DNA of 64,000 nucleotides from Desmonostoc vinosum HA7617-LM4 (GCA_019359515.1 JAHHHC010000008.1:62001-126000); one strand, 5' to 3'; numbered from the stretch's first letter, positions 51,864-62,613 are shown. Program-made: numbers and translations. Notes: generated from the sequence alone by a model not told the origin.

Positions 51864-53297
51864 TTATGTAGCGGCTGTGGAGGTTTCTAAGACTAACTCT
51901 GGTTGTGGAGTATGTTCTTCTTCTGGCAAACCATAGAGTGACCGATATAGCTTGACATACTGCTTGGCAGATTGATACCAGCTGAAGTCTTGACTCATGC
52001 CACGTTTTTGTAGTTCCTGCCATTGGGGTTTGTAGCGGAAGCCTTCCCAAGCCCTGATCATGCAGGTAAATAAATCTAGTGGCTCGTAGCGATCAAAGCA
52101 ATAACCAGTACCTGCTGCGTTTACGGGGTCGTGATGTGATACGGTATCAACTAATCCGCCTGTACGACGAACGATTGGTACAGAACCGTAACGCAAAGCC
52201 ATCATTTGGCTGATACCGCAGGGTTCAAAACGGCTGGGCATCAAGAAGGCGTCAGTGCCAGCGTAGATGCGACGTGACAGGGGATCGTTATACAGTAAGT
52301 AAGTTGCCATGCGTCCAGGAAAGCGGGATGCTAATTGCCACATTTGGGTTTCGTAGTAGCGATCGCCTGTCCCTAACAATACAAACTGTGCATCTGTATA
52401 AGACATAAAACGATCCAGGATTTGTATGACTAAATCCAAGCCTTTTTGCTCTACTAGCCGTGTCACCATGCCAATTAAAAAGGCACTGGAATTTACTTCT
52501 AATCCTACTTCTTCTTGTAAAGCGATTTTGTTAGCTTTGCGTTTCTCTAAGGTATCGCTAGTGAAGGTTTGAGCAATATATTTATCATTTGCTGGGTTAT
52601 ATACTTCGGTATCGATTCCGTTGATAATCCCAGATAATTTACCGCTGATAAAAGATAGTAACCCTTCTATTTGTTCACCGTAAGCAGGTGTTTTGATTTG
52701 CTCGGCATAAGTGGGAGAAACTGTGTTTACTCTGTCAGCATATTGTACTGCTGCTGCCATGGTGTTGTGTCCTTGCATATACCAAGGACACCAGGTAATT
52801 TTCTCCAAATACCAACGCCACGGCCCTTGATAAGCCAGGTTATGAATGGTAAATACACAGGTGATATCTGGATCTTGATGCATCCACACGGGAATCATTC
52901 CGGTATGCCAATCGTGACAGTGGACAATTTCTGGTTTCCAGTAGTTCCAGCAAAATTCGGCTGCACCGTTGGCAAACAAGGTAAATCGCCAATCTTCGTC
53001 TTCTCCAGAGTAGATGCGACGGGGTATAAAAGCAGGATGTCCAAATAGATACAAGGGAACATCACTACCAGGCAGAACAGTTTCGTAGACTGCAAAGTCC
53101 TGGAACATGGCATATCCCCGCCAGATGGGTTCTTGAGGCACTTCCATTTTGTCTGGCAGGAAGCCGTAATAAGGCAGGAATATCCGCACATCATGCCCCA
53201 TTTCTCTCAATACTTTAGGCAACGCTCCGACAACATCACCCATTCCCCCTACTTTTGCAATGGGAGCTGCTTCTGCTGCAACAAATAGAATCCGCAT
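51864..53297 (-). CDS. glgA: Glycogen synthase (ADP-glucose type)
   Basis: GT5 glycosyltransferase that extends glycogen from ADP-glucose. 477 residues. [20 protein letters not shown] begins with the conserved K-V-G-G motif that binds ADP-glucose. Then [68 protein letters not shown], and the C-terminal [20 protein letters not shown] with the E-P-C-G motif. The tail ([14 protein letters not shown]) is variable. Start at ATG 53297 matches the family exactly. Stands alone on the minus strand, left of hemC. Confidence 0.96.
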   Translation of the reverse strand: MRILFVAAEAAPIAKVGGMGDVVGALPKVLREMGHDVRIFLPYYGFLPDKMEVPQEPIWRGYAMFQDFAVYETVLPGSDVPLYLFGHPAFIPRRIYSGEDEDWRFTLFANGAAEFCWNYWKPEIVHCHDWHTGMIPVWMHQDPDITCVFTIHNLAYQGPWRWYLEKITWCPWYMQGHNTMAAAVQYADRVNTVSPTYAEQIKTPAYGEQIEGLLSFISGKLSGIINGIDTEVYNPANDKYIAQTFTSDTLEKRKANKIALQEEVGLEVNSSAFLIGMVTRLVEQKGLDLVIQILDRFMSYTDAQFVLLGTGDRYYETQMWQLASRFPGRMATYLLYNDPLSRRIYAGTDAFLMPSRFEPCGISQMMALRYGSVPIVRRTGGLVDTVSHHDPVNAAGTGYCFDRYEPLDLFTCMIRAWEGFRYKPQWQELQKRGMSQDFSWYQSAKQYVKLYRSLYGLPEEEHTPQPELVLETSTAAT

Positions 53298-53419
53298 GGT
53301 AATTTTTGCTTCCCCGGTTCTGCTTATACAGTTATCAGTTATCAGTTATCAGTTTTTCTCGATTTACTGAATTACTGCTCACTGATTACTTATCTAATCA
53401 CATCTACTTGTTCAAAAGT

Positions 53420-54391
53420 TTAAGAACCACGTTGGATCTCAGTAAAGATTTTATCTAAAATTTCCTGCGCTCCTTGTTGCCGTAGACGATCTGCTAGTTC
53501 TGTACCCAGTGCTTCAGCATCTCTGGCTGCACCAGTCACGGTATCTTTAACTAGGTGTTGACCATCAACGCTGGCGACTATCCCCGTTAAGGTTAAATTA
53601 TTACCACTAATTTCCGTATTAACACCGATGGGTACTTGACAGCCTCCTTCTAAATCGCGCAAGAAGGATCTTTCGGCAAGACAGCAATCGCGTGTTTCGG
53701 GATGTTCGATGGCTTTGAGTAAAGAGATTAACTCAGTATCATCAGCACGGCATTCTATACCTAATGCTCCTTGACCAACGGCATGAAGCGAAACTTCTTT
53801 GGGTAAAATTTGATGAACGCGATCGCTCATCCCTAATCGTTCTAGGCCTGCTACTGCTAAAATTAAGGCGTCGTACTCACCTGCATCCAGCTTGGACATG
53901 CGTGTGTTCAAGTTTCCCCGCACATCTTTAAAGGTGAAGTGGGGGAATTGGTGACGTAGCTGTGCTAGTCGCCGTAAGGAAGATGTACCGATGACCGCCC
54001 CTGCTGGTAGAGTATCGATTTGTTGACCTTTATACTTTTCGTGCAACACCAGTGCATCTGCGGGATTTTCCCGTTCTGTGATTGCTGCTAGTGTTAAACC
54101 TGGGGGTAAGTTAGTTGGTAAATCTTTGAGGGAATGAACTGCAAAGTCAATCTCTTGATTGAGCATTCCAACTTCCAATTCTTTAGTAAATAATCCTTTA
54201 TCCCCAATCTTCGCTAATGCTACATCCAGGATTTTGTCGCCTTGGGTAGACATCGTGTGGACTTCAAAAGTGATATTAGGAAAGCTTTTCTGGAGCTGCT
54301 CTTTTACCCAATGTGTCTGAACAAGAGCTAGCTGGCTTTTGCGTGAACCAATGCGAATAGTGCGCGGGGGACTAGAAACAACTGAAGTCAT
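53420..54391 (-). CDS. hemC: Porphobilinogen deaminase (hydroxymethylbilane synthase)
   Basis: Joins four porphobilinogens into hydroxymethylbilane in heme, chlorophyll and bilin synthesis. 323 residues from ATG 54391; a start 39 bases further upstream (54430) is open but adds an unlikely hydrophobic extension. Seen: [38 protein letters not shown] with the catalytic Asp, [32 protein letters not shown], and [11 protein letters not shown] with the cysteine that holds the dipyrromethane cofactor. Apparently complete. Confidence 0.96.
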   Translation of the reverse strand: MTSVVSSPPRTIRIGSRKSQLALVQTHWVKEQLQKSFPNITFEVHTMSTQGDKILDVALAKIGDKGLFTKELEVGMLNQEIDFAVHSLKDLPTNLPPGLTLAAITERENPADALVLHEKYKGQQIDTLPAGAVIGTSSLRRLAQLRHQFPHFTFKDVRGNLNTRMSKLDAGEYDALILAVAGLERLGMSDRVHQILPKEVSLHAVGQGALGIECRADDTELISLLKAIEHPETRDCCLAERSFLRDLEGGCQVPIGVNTEISGNNLTLTGIVASVDGQHLVKDTVTGAARDAEALGTELADRLRQQGAQEILDKIFTEIQRGS

Positions 54392-54600
54392 AAAACAATA
54401 TGTCAAACCGGGCGATAATTTCACTCTCATCTAGACTACCGCAGTGAGGTACGTACTTGATGGCGATCGCCTAATTTTTGGTCAAGTTTATATTTATTCT
54501 CTTTACATTTGTTCATAAAGAAAGGGAATAAATAAATATTTATGGTCTAGTTAGGTAATCTTAGAGTGGGAAGGGAGCTAAGACATATAGCGAAAGCTGT

Positions 54601-55680
54601 TCAAGATTGGCACTGACTCAGCTTAAAGACGTCCGCTATCACGCTGTCATCATCCACCAAGCGAGATTTTGCTGGAGAGTCATACACTACTAATAACGAA
54701 GGTACACCAACTACATCCTGAAATAGCGTAATTCCCTCAGCATGGTCGTCTCGATTTCCATAAGGAATATCTTGCACAAACTCAGGATTGCTGAAGACAT
54801 TCTCTCGTATATTGACACCATTTTTCAAACAATAGACCTGCACTGGCCCATCTAAATCCATCGTCGGCCCAGCTAGAATTAATAAATTTTCGCCATCTAC
54901 ACACAAATCCCGAATTCCTAAACCATTCAACCAGAGAAAATGCTTTTTATACAGTTCTTTTTCGTTGCCAATTGGGCGTAGTGTCAACAATCCGGCGGTA
55001 GAATCCTTTAATTCGATTTCTAGCATCATAGCCCAACCCCGTAATACAGGGCCACGCAAACCTAAAAAAATCCGGTTTTGATAGATGGCTATTCCTTCAA
55101 TATCAAAGCCGTTTTCTTTTCCAGGAATTGCTGCTTTCACAAAAAAGCCTAAATGAGGATCATTTGCCAAGGCAGTCATCAGTAAGTTACCTTGGTTGAT
55201 CACTTCGAGTTTAGCTGCATTTAACTTTACATTTGGATTTTCCGGGTGTTGACAAGATGACAATAATTTACCATCGATCAGCGGAATCCGTCCTAAGAGG
55301 TAACGGTTAGCTTCCGATTCAATTTTTGCCAGTCTTTTCAAATTTTTGATATCAGTATTATCCGGTTTAGATTTTTTACGTTTGTAGCTATGAGAACCAA
55401 TAAACCATAAGTAATAATCAGCGTATGCAAGCCCTTCAATATCAATTTCTTCCTCTTCTGAGCCGGGTAAACTGATAAATTCTGCTACTCGAAATTGTTG
55501 ATGTTCTGTAAATTTATTACCCTCAATTAAAGACAGACGTTCAATAGTTGAAGTTTCATCCGATGCTAACCACAAATACTTCTGGTGTGTTAGTAACACT
55601 GTCGATAGGTCTTCTCTATGTTCTTTAAAATTGTTGACAAATGTTAAAATAACTTGATTGAGCAAGGATGAATTCAGCAT
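54601..55680 (-). CDS. DUF3616 domain protein
   Basis: 359 residues with no signal peptide. The pattern of beta strands with EEEIDIEGLAYADYYLWFIG, NGFDIEGIAIYQNRIFLGLR, and NLLILAGPTMDLDGPVQVY suggests a beta-propeller-like fold; this is the layout of DUF3616 proteins. DIEGL/DIEGI repeats could be blades. The function is unknown. No neighbour suggests a role. A 290-base AT-rich stretch separates it from the CHAD gene on the other strand. Confidence 0.75.
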   Translation of the reverse strand: MLNSSLLNQVILTFVNNFKEHREDLSTVLLTHQKYLWLASDETSTIERLSLIEGNKFTEHQQFRVAEFISLPGSEEEEIDIEGLAYADYYLWFIGSHSYKRKKSKPDNTDIKNLKRLAKIESEANRYLLGRIPLIDGKLLSSCQHPENPNVKLNAAKLEVINQGNLLMTALANDPHLGFFVKAAIPGKENGFDIEGIAIYQNRIFLGLRGPVLRGWAMMLEIELKDSTAGLLTLRPIGNEKELYKKHFLWLNGLGIRDLCVDGENLLILAGPTMDLDGPVQVYCLKNGVNIRENVFSNPEFVQDIPYGNRDDHAEGITLFQDVVGVPSLLVVYDSPAKSRLVDDDSVIADVFKLSQCQS

Positions 55681-55972
55681 TTTACATTATCTCTCTGGTT
55701 AAGAAGACGTTAATTATGTTATTCTAAAGTGTGATTTAATACTAGATAGCAAATAATCTTGCAAAATCTTCAGATATATGCAATTTTATACAAAAAATAC
55801 AAGATTTATACCTTTAACAGTTCTTGCATCTCTCTCAATTTAACAAGTATTAATTATTATAATAATATCAATTAATAATTGGTGAATTAAAAATAAAAAG
55901 ATATATAGATATATGCTTTTAACTAATGTTATTATGCAATGACCTGATGATAGCAAGTCATTACTTACGATT

Positions 55973-56944
55973 ATGAAATTAGCCACAGAGCCTACAATAA
56001 AAACTCTAGGAGACTACGCCTGCCAAGCGATTCAAAAACATTTTAAGAAAACCTTGAAATGGGAAAAATCAGTAAAGAAAGATGAAGATCCAGAAGCGCT
56101 GCATCAAATGCGAGTGGGAATGCGTCGTCTACGTACAGCTGTCAGTAGATTTGAAATAGCTTTGGATTTTCCTAAGCCAGTCACTGATAAAAATATCGGT
56201 AAAATAGCCCGTCGTCTTGGTAATCTCCGAGATTTAGATGTGCTGAAAGAAAGTTTGCAAACTAATTACAAACCACATTTATCTCATAAAGAACAAGACT
56301 CTTTACAAACAGCTTTTGCCGCTTTAACTAAACAACGTGAAGATGTACTTTCTAGTGTGCAAAAAACCTTAAAGGATGAACCTTACAAATCTTTAAAAGA
56401 GGCGTTGAAGGATTGGTTAGAAAAACCTAGCTATCGACAGCTAGCATCTGTTGATATTGGGAAAGTACTACCAGATTTACTTTTGCCAGAAGTCAGCAAT
56501 TTCCTGCTACATCCAGGTTGGCTAGTTGGTACTTATATAGAAGAATCTGAAGTCAAAATCCAGAGAAACTGGCAACAGGAAAAACTAGAAGCAGAATTGA
56601 CAAAAGAAGGTGAAATTCTTCATAGTTTGCGAAAACAGGCCAAACGTATACGTTATCAAATGGAGTTATTCACTGACTTATACGGTGAGTCTTACGCAGC
56701 TTACATTACAGAGATAAAAAATATCCAAGAGATTTTGGGTACGATGCAAGATAGTGTAGTTTTAGCTGAGTGGCTGATGGATGTCTTCGACTCAGAAATT
56801 CACACTCAGTTACCAACGCTTGCTAATTTGTTAGCCGAAAATCGTTATCAAATGTGGCAGCAGTGGCAACCCTTGCAAGAGCGCTATTTGAAAGCAGATA
56901 CTAGACATAGCTTTCATTTAACAATACTGCACCCGATTTTATAG
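55973..56944 (+). CDS. CHAD domain protein
   Basis: 323 residues, all-helical. ALHQMRVGMRRLRTAVSRFE (residues 43-62) holds the conserved His and Arg residues that give the domain its name (conserved histidine alpha-helical domain), and ILHSLRKQAKRIRYQMELF is the matching second half. CHAD domains bind inorganic polyphosphate and polyphosphate granules. The N-terminal CYTH phosphatase domain often fused to CHAD is absent here. Start at ATG 55973. Confidence 0.9.
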   Translation: MKLATEPTIKTLGDYACQAIQKHFKKTLKWEKSVKKDEDPEALHQMRVGMRRLRTAVSRFEIALDFPKPVTDKNIGKIARRLGNLRDLDVLKESLQTNYKPHLSHKEQDSLQTAFAALTKQREDVLSSVQKTLKDEPYKSLKEALKDWLEKPSYRQLASVDIGKVLPDLLLPEVSNFLLHPGWLVGTYIEESEVKIQRNWQQEKLEAELTKEGEILHSLRKQAKRIRYQMELFTDLYGESYAAYITEIKNIQEILGTMQDSVVLAEWLMDVFDSEIHTQLPTLANLLAENRYQMWQQWQPLQERYLKADTRHSFHLTILHPIL

Positions 56945-57083
56945 TCAGCTAAAACACATGTAAACTGCACAATCACTCATGATGATTGTCCTTTATTATT
57001 GGTCAATTGAATAGAAGCTTCTAACGACAAAACATACACACCGCTTTGCGGGATTTGCACAATACGGGTATTTTCTGGGGAAT

Positions 57084-57128
57084 TTGACCTCTCCCCGCTC
57101 ATTTATGGCGGGGATTCTAAAGCCGCTG
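57084..57128. other. Solo IS200/IS605-type end
   Basis: TTGACCTCTCCCCGCTCATT, then ATGGCGGGGATTCTAAAGCC: the same layout as the right end at 34984-35020 (TTGACATACTCCCCACC...GGTGGGGATTCTA). No transposase is nearby. The short open frame after it (57237-57440) has no family features and I leave it out. The rest of 56945-58041 contains the RNA candidate below. Confidence 0.5.
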
Positions 57129-57799
57129 CGTTTCGCTTTTTAGTTTTGGTTTCCCAGATGTTCCCTGCCCAACAGCATAGTGATAAATAAAGACGGGTTG
57201 AAGCCCGTCCAGATAGCTTGAAAGTGCAAATACACCTTGTATAAGGTTCAAGATAACAAAATTATTTTTTCAATAGTTGCCAAACTGCCGATTCATCAGA
57301 ATCGCAGTAGGAAATGTGAATTGGCGATCGCTTTTCGCTCAAATCAATATTTAGAATACTACAAACTAATTTCAGCATCTACTAAAATACCGATTTATCT
57401 CAACCAAGTCAACTATAAGATGGCGTTGCAAGTTCAATGAGGCTGAGCGAAGTCGTACCTTTCTCCTTTGGAGGCGCTAACGCGAACGGGATCTTGCTAC
57501 GCGTAGCGTCTCCGACAGGAGAAGCCAATTCCTAATTCCCAGCGTGGTGTATTTACCAAAGAAGCTTAGTAGCTCATACTACAATATTTTGCTTATTGCT
57601 CCGTTGACCCTTTTGTTCATAAGACGTAGGCAATTAGTGAAATATTATATTTTTTTATACTACAGTCCTGATTCTGCTACAGTTCTAGTCAGTCTTGTTC
57701 ATTACCATCTTTAGTGAGTTGTTTGTAACTAGGTCAGTTAACAAACTGTCACTCACTAGATTTATTATTTTATTACCAAAGAGATATTCTAAGTTAGTG

Positions 57800-57960
57800 C
57801 AAGGAGTGATACCATTTCACCAAATGTTTGTTACAAATTAGCCTTGCTGTACTCCTCCTCAGGAAGTATTGCAGATTTAAAGTATTGCAGCAAACTAGTG
57901 GATTGGTATAAAAATGTACGGGGAAGCACTTGAGCAGGCAAAATTCTCAAGTGCTTTTTC
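57800..57960 (+). ncRNA. Candidate small RNA ending in a strong terminator
   Basis: A gene-free region leads to a very good terminator. Just before it, CTGTACTCCTCCTCAGG (about 57847-57863) is pyrimidine-rich and complementary to ribosome-binding sites, and two GTATTGCAG words follow. This is the architecture of many cyanobacterial regulatory RNAs. I cannot name a family and the 5' end is only a guess. Confidence 0.3.
57924..57960 (+). terminator. Strong rho-independent terminator
   Basis: AAGCACTTGAG (57924-57934) pairs perfectly with CTCAAGTGCTT (57946-57956), followed by TTT. No ORF lies within 900 bases upstream, so it must serve a non-coding transcript or an undetected gene. Confidence 0.75.
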
Positions 57961-58041
57961 GTGTATAAAAAAGTAGAAACTATTGACTGAAATATTTAAC
58001 AGTTTTCAGTCGCGTGCGATACATTCTTAATTTTGAGACTC

Positions 58042-58259
58042 ACAAGTGTAGTTTTTCACATTCACTCGAAAAAGCCTATTTTTTCATTTTGAAATCTTTA
58101 AGGGAATTCCAGAAAATAAATTAGCCAATTTTGAGAGCGAAGATGATTATAAGATTCTTCCTCCCCTGCTCCCCAAAGCGATAGGATATTTTTTTAGTTG
58201 GAAGTCTCTAAGCGCGTCTCCCCGTCAATCAAAACCTCAAATTTCAAAAACCTACATCT
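58042..58259. mobile_element. MITE-like element of the GTAGGTTTTT family, with an internal insertion
   Basis: ACAAGTGTAGTTTTTCACAT...GAAAAAGCCTATTTTTTC at the left and CGTCAATCAAAACCTCAAAT...AAAAACCTACATCT at the right match the ends of 62614-62741. About 120 extra bases lie between. Confidence 0.6.
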
Positions 58260-58400
58260 ATTTCCCCTATCTCCTTGATCATGTGGTTGAGGAAATGACC
58301 CGGTAGATTAGCAAAATTTCATATGATGCTGACATTTGCAGCCAAGATGTGTAAAGTAGTTGAGAATCAATTACTACTCTCATACTTGACACATCCATCT

Positions 58401-58640
58401 ATGGATAGAAAAATTCAACGTCTTCTGTTGCTTGTTGTTTCTTGTAGTGTGACTGGTGTAATTTTAGGGGGTACTGCTGGTTGGGCAGAAAGCAATCTCT
58501 GTTTGCAAGATAGCAAAGTGACTAATGAGTGTCTAACTCAAGACCCCATAGAAAAAACTTTTCAAGGAATGAGTACTGGTTTGCTAGCTGGAACTGGTGC
58601 CGCTTGCGGTGCCGCATGGCATTTACGGCAAGAAGATTAA
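58401..58640 (+). CDS. Small exported or membrane protein, unknown
   Basis: 79 residues from ATG 58401. LLLLVVSCSVTGVILGGTAG near the N-terminus could be a signal peptide or membrane helix, with a possible cut after GWAES. The rest holds four cysteines (LCLQDS, NECLTQ, AACGAAWH) and a small Gly/Ala helix (GMSTGLLAGTGAACGAAW). The frame extends to 58323 but the first part has no signal character. No family recognised. Confidence 0.45.
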   Translation: MDRKIQRLLLLVVSCSVTGVILGGTAGWAESNLCLQDSKVTNECLTQDPIEKTFQGMSTGLLAGTGAACGAAWHLRQED

Positions 58641-58743
58641 AGTAATTCGTAATTAAATTAGTTGGGGATTTAAACCCTAACTAATTTAAAACCACTAAAT
58701 TTAACCATTGGTGGGGGACTTAAATCCCAAAATTACGAATTGG

Positions 58744-59457
58744 TTAGAAACGATAATTGCGATCGCGCACCCACATACTCATGGGTACAGCGTTACCCTG
58801 TGGGTCTACTTTTACCTTCACCACCATGGGTGGTAATTGTCCTCTACGGTTTTGCCTAGCTCGTGAAATATCGTTACTAATTTGCTGCCGTTGGTTTTCT
58901 GACATGTAATATGTATCTAAGCCGTAGTTGATAGAGCCATTCTCGTAAACGCCTTTTAAAGCTACCTGATTAGCAGCTAGAGAAGTAGGGCGATCGCTAG
59001 TTACTCGTAATGGTCTCCAAGCTCTAGGAACACCACGACTAAAAGATTGTTGTTCTTGTAAAATCACATACAAGTTGCTTCCTTCAATTAATCGTCTACC
59101 GCTACCGCGATGGCTTCTTGCCCATGCTTCCCAACCGGATAGTCTTCTCAAAGTTGAGACACGCGATATGTTGTAATCTAACGATAAAGAGTTGCCTTGC
59201 AGAACTTGGTTGGGAACCATAGGTACAGTTTGCAAAATTACCGTCCTACCAGTCACGTCTGTATACATAGCCTGAGTCGGTACTGCCATAATCAGACCCG
59301 TTTGAATCATTAACGGAACTGTTAGCCGCCAAAATGGTAGAGGCTTATTTGCTTTCTGTTCAGTGGCAATTAAGTAATCCCGAAAAGTCAGCTTTTCCGA
59401 AAATTCAGCTTCGGGAGTCAAGGTTTTCTTTTGAGGTTCTGAGGATTTATTAGTCAT
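58744..59457 (-). CDS. GDYXXLXY domain protein
   Basis: 237 residues from ATG 59457 (TTG 59475 would add six). One membrane segment (FWRLTVPLMIQTGLIMAVP, residues about 37-55). The exported part has VPNQVLQGNSLSLDYNISRV in place of the G-D-Y-x-x-L-x-Y motif: here G-N-S-L-S-L-D-Y. Then VPRAWRPLRVTSDRP and LKGVYENGSINYGLDTYYMS. In cyanobacteria these genes stand next to DUF2157 membrane proteins, as here (the DUF2157 gene lies upstream on the same strand, about 260 bases away). Function unknown. Confidence 0.7.
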   Translation of the reverse strand: MTNKSSEPQKKTLTPEAEFSEKLTFRDYLIATEQKANKPLPFWRLTVPLMIQTGLIMAVPTQAMYTDVTGRTVILQTVPMVPNQVLQGNSLSLDYNISRVSTLRRLSGWEAWARSHRGSGRRLIEGSNLYVILQEQQSFSRGVPRAWRPLRVTSDRPTSLAANQVALKGVYENGSINYGLDTYYMSENQRQQISNDISRARQNRRGQLPPMVVKVKVDPQGNAVPMSMWVRDRNYRF

Positions 59458-59536
59458 GAGCGTAGTCCTAGTCAAAAGTAGAGAATCGTAATCGTTTAGG
59501 ACTGACGCAGAGAGTGGGGAGTGGGGAGTCTCTTAT

Positions 59537-59656
59537 GGGTAGGTTTTTTAGATTTCGCGTTTTGGTTGACGTGGGGACGCGGGGACGCGGGGACGCGGAG
59601 AAAGATTTCGGAACGAAAAAATAGGTTTTTTCAGACTGAATATGAAAAACCTACCC
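59537..59656. mobile_element. 120-bp MITE-like element of the GTAGGTTTTT family
   Basis: GGGTAGGTTTTTTAGA at the left and TGAAAAACCTACCC at the right. Inside, GGTTGAC, GGGGACGC repeats, GAAAGATTTCGGAACG and AATAGGTTTTTTC are the reverse complement of parts of 62614-62741. Lies between the GDYXXLXY and DUF2157 genes. Confidence 0.75.
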
Positions 59657-59714
59657 TTGAAAGGAGCGGGGAGTGGGGAATTGGTGTTTGTTATTTCTCC
59701 CCCTGCCCCCACTC

Positions 59715-61142
59715 CTATTTCTTGCTTGCAGCGGCAGACAGGCGGCGTTCAAACCAAAGTCCAGCACTGATTAAACCAGAACCACACAAGACAAAAACTA
59801 GGGATTTGAAAAGTAGGTCTGTGTCGTATTCTAGTATTCGACTGATAATTTGTAGGTTAAACAGTAACATCCCACCCCAAAATGAGCGTCTGTTGCTTAA
59901 CTTCAATCCTTCTTGAATTAATCCCCAGGATAATGTTGCCAAAAGTATGTTGAAGCTAAAAATGCCAAGTTCATCAATGCGGCTAACAGCTTGATGCCAA
60001 AAAGGTACTAAGACGATGATGAATAGAAACGCAGTAATGAGAGCTGTCGTGAAAACTACTTCTCGGCGTGGAGGGTTATTCCTGTGACGCAGCAGATACA
60101 ACCACTGCAAGACTGCCAAACCGCTGAGAATTCCCAAATCAATAATCGGCAGAGACTGGAATAAGTTCGTTAGAGTTGCTGGCTGATTATAAGCATAATC
60201 TGGAGATTGCCAAACCCAACGAAAAGACAGGATATAGAAGACTAGCCCAAAACTTACCAACGCTAAATTACGAGCCAAGAATTGAAACAACCTGTAATTT
60301 ATGGTTGGAAACAGCAAGTCATCATAACTCCAGAATAATGCAGGTGGGAGTGCAAATGCAAAAGATGCCACCCAAGGCGCTACATTAGCGTAGTTCAAAA
60401 GTGGTAGAGGATTAAGATTGGCTTGCAGAGAACTAGCAAATACAAATGCTGCTAGACCAAAAATCCAACGCGATCGACAAAAATATGCTAAGGGTACAAA
60501 CAACAGCCATGACAGCAAGGGCATGTGTTGCACCACTAGTCGTGCCCAATTTGCTTCACCAGAAGAGTACCACAAGTCTCCTAGTCCTGTCCAATAACCA
60601 ATTTCTACAAGGATAATTGCTAAAATCCCTAAAGAATTTAAGCCCAAACTGTACGCCATGACCAAAACACCTAATCCCCAAGCCAGAAATAGTGGGGAGG
60701 TAGAACCCTCAATATTGAACATTTGAGCCATCAGCGCTAAATTTGCACCTAAAATAAAAGCGCTTAAAATGAGCAATCCTTCTCCTAGTAGCCTTTGGCT
60801 TTTTTGTGGCTTTTTGCCTTCGCTATTACCTGGTGCAGAGTTGCGCCAGGTGTAAAAACCAGTGATGGTAATCGAGAAAAACAAACTCATGAGCAGGATA
60901 AACTTAACTTCTCGTGACCATGCTTGCCAGTTTGCTGCTACAAAGGTAGTTATGCCCAAGCACAAAAGTATGCTGCCTACAGCTGTGACGATGACAATAA
61001 AGCGATCGCGTGCAGCAGCTTCCAGGCTATTAAATTGATAACGATCTGCTATTTGTTGATATTGCGATGAACTGATGAGTCCTTCATCGCGCCAAAGTTG
61101 TGATTCTTGGCGTAACTTCTGGCGAAAATTATCTGAGTTCAT
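59715..61142 (-). CDS. DUF2157 multi-spanning membrane protein
   Basis: 475 residues. The first 50 are soluble (RQESQLWRDEGLISSSQYQQ, then IADRYQ), the usual start of DUF2157. At least ten membrane helices follow, from VTAVGSILLCLGITTFVAAN on. Function unknown; in many bacteria paired with GDYXXLXY or DUF4401 genes. The gene likely forms a transcription unit with the GDYXXLXY gene downstream, though a MITE separates them. Start ATG 61142. Confidence 0.8.
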   Translation of the reverse strand: MNSDNFRQKLRQESQLWRDEGLISSSQYQQIADRYQFNSLEAAARDRFIVIVTAVGSILLCLGITTFVAANWQAWSREVKFILLMSLFFSITITGFYTWRNSAPGNSEGKKPQKSQRLLGEGLLILSAFILGANLALMAQMFNIEGSTSPLFLAWGLGVLVMAYSLGLNSLGILAIILVEIGYWTGLGDLWYSSGEANWARLVVQHMPLLSWLLFVPLAYFCRSRWIFGLAAFVFASSLQANLNPLPLLNYANVAPWVASFAFALPPALFWSYDDLLFPTINYRLFQFLARNLALVSFGLVFYILSFRWVWQSPDYAYNQPATLTNLFQSLPIIDLGILSGLAVLQWLYLLRHRNNPPRREVVFTTALITAFLFIIVLVPFWHQAVSRIDELGIFSFNILLATLSWGLIQEGLKLSNRRSFWGGMLLFNLQIISRILEYDTDLLFKSLVFVLCGSGLISAGLWFERRLSAAASKK

Positions 61143-61585
61143 GACCTTCTCCGGTGCGTGATTTGGGATTGACGCAAAGACACCAGGAGAGTCTAAAAAT
61201 TCCCTGCGTTAGTTTTAACTTGGTAGGCTAGTAGTTTGGCGATCGTTTGCAGGATAATGGGTAAAATTTCAACTCTCACTCCGCCTCACTGTATAAAATC
61301 AAAAGTCAGCATTCTCAAATTGAGAGTTTTGTTGACTCTTGACTCACCAAAAAGACTGTAATCTTTTTAAACTTCAAACTTACAGCAGATTGCGAGTGAA
61401 TGAGGTAGAAGTTTTAAGAACAAAGTCATGTAAAAAAAGACTTTTAATCCTGTTCCCTGTTAAGCGTTACCTTGCTGTATTTTGGTGATTGTGTTTTTAG
61501 TATGCAGCCAAAAGCCTAGATTGCATTGTTCTTGTGTAACAGTTTTATTTGTATTTTGATACAACAGAAATATTTACATATCTAT
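61143..61585. other. Gene-free divergent promoter region
   Basis: About 440 bases between divergent genes. AAAGTCAGCATTCTCAAATT and GAGAGTTTTGTTGACTC are near 61310-61335; no gene or strong palindrome seen. Confidence 0.4.
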
Positions 61586-62539
61586 ATGGAAAAACCTTCT
61601 AATTTATTACTTAAACTTTCGCGGCGCTTATTTACAAATTCAGAGGAACAAGAAATATTTATTCAGGCTTTAATACATCCCCAGCCTTTTCAACCTTGTA
61701 TTCTTTGGTGTAAACAAAAGCCAGATATTTCGCCTTTTTTAGTAGAAATACCAACATCTTGGCAACCGCCATTTATAGACCGTCTTCAATTTGGCGAAAA
61801 ACCCGGTCAGCATCCCCTACATGAACAAGGATATTTCTATTGTTTGGATTTTTCTTCCGTGTTTGCGGCTGCGACATTGTTAACAATTCCTCACCAAATC
61901 AGCTTAGCTTTTGATATGTGTGCAGCCCCAGGAGGAAAAAGTGTCTTTGCTTGGAAAGCTTTACAACCTGATTTACTTATTAGTAATGAAGTAATTGGTA
62001 AACGTTTAGGAATGCTAATTTCCAACTTGAAGCGTTGCCATATTGCCCCTAGTGTTGTAGTGAATCGAGACTCAAGCGTTTTTGGAGAGCTGATATCATT
62101 TTCAAGTAATCTAGTAATAGTAGATGCTCCTTGTACAGGACAATCTTTACTAGCCAAAGGTGAAAAAGCACCTGGATGTTTTCATCCAATCGCGATTAAT
62201 AAGAGTGCAAATCGGCAAAAAAGGATCATAGCTAACTCTGCAAAAATTGTTGCACCACAAAGCTATCTAGCTTATATGACCTGTACTTATTCACCGGAAG
62301 AGAATGAGCAAGTTTGTGAATGGCTTTTAGAACGATTTCCTCATTTTCAAGCTATAGAAATTAGTTATTTGTCAAAATATCAATCGCATTTAACTAAAAT
62401 ACCCTGTTATCGCATGTTTCCTCAAGATAGATTAGGTGCTGGTGCATTTACAGTGCTGTTGAAAAATACTGATGAAAATGAAGGCGAAAAAGTAGATTTG
62501 GATGTAATCTCTTCAATGTACATTTTCCAAAATCAATGA
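61586..62539 (+). CDS. RsmB/NOL1-NOP2-type RNA (cytosine-5) methyltransferase
   Basis: 317 residues from ATG 61586; a start at 61526 is open but adds an irregular hydrophobic stretch. SAM-binding motif AFDMCAAPGGKSVFAWKALQ, then ISNEVIGKRLGMLISNLKR, the motif IV VIVDAPCTGQSLLAKGE with the product-release Cys, and motif VI YMTCTYSPEENEQVCEWL with the catalytic Cys. The family methylates C5 of cytosines in rRNA or tRNA. The usual N-terminal NusB-like domain of RsmB is missing, so target specificity is uncertain. Confidence 0.88.
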   Translation: MEKPSNLLLKLSRRLFTNSEEQEIFIQALIHPQPFQPCILWCKQKPDISPFLVEIPTSWQPPFIDRLQFGEKPGQHPLHEQGYFYCLDFSSVFAAATLLTIPHQISLAFDMCAAPGGKSVFAWKALQPDLLISNEVIGKRLGMLISNLKRCHIAPSVVVNRDSSVFGELISFSSNLVIVDAPCTGQSLLAKGEKAPGCFHPIAINKSANRQKRIIANSAKIVAPQSYLAYMTCTYSPEENEQVCEWLLERFPHFQAIEISYLSKYQSHLTKIPCYRMFPQDRLGAGAFTVLLKNTDENEGEKVDLDVISSMYIFQNQ

Positions 62540-62613
62540 AAGGGAATGGGGAATGGGGAATTGGGAATTGGTGTTTGTTATTTTTCCCTCTGCTTCCCCT
62601 GCCCCCTGCCCTC

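Noticed and set aside
57237-57440. 67-residue ORF
   Set aside because: No ribosome site, no family features, and located in repeat-rich DNA next to a solo IS end.
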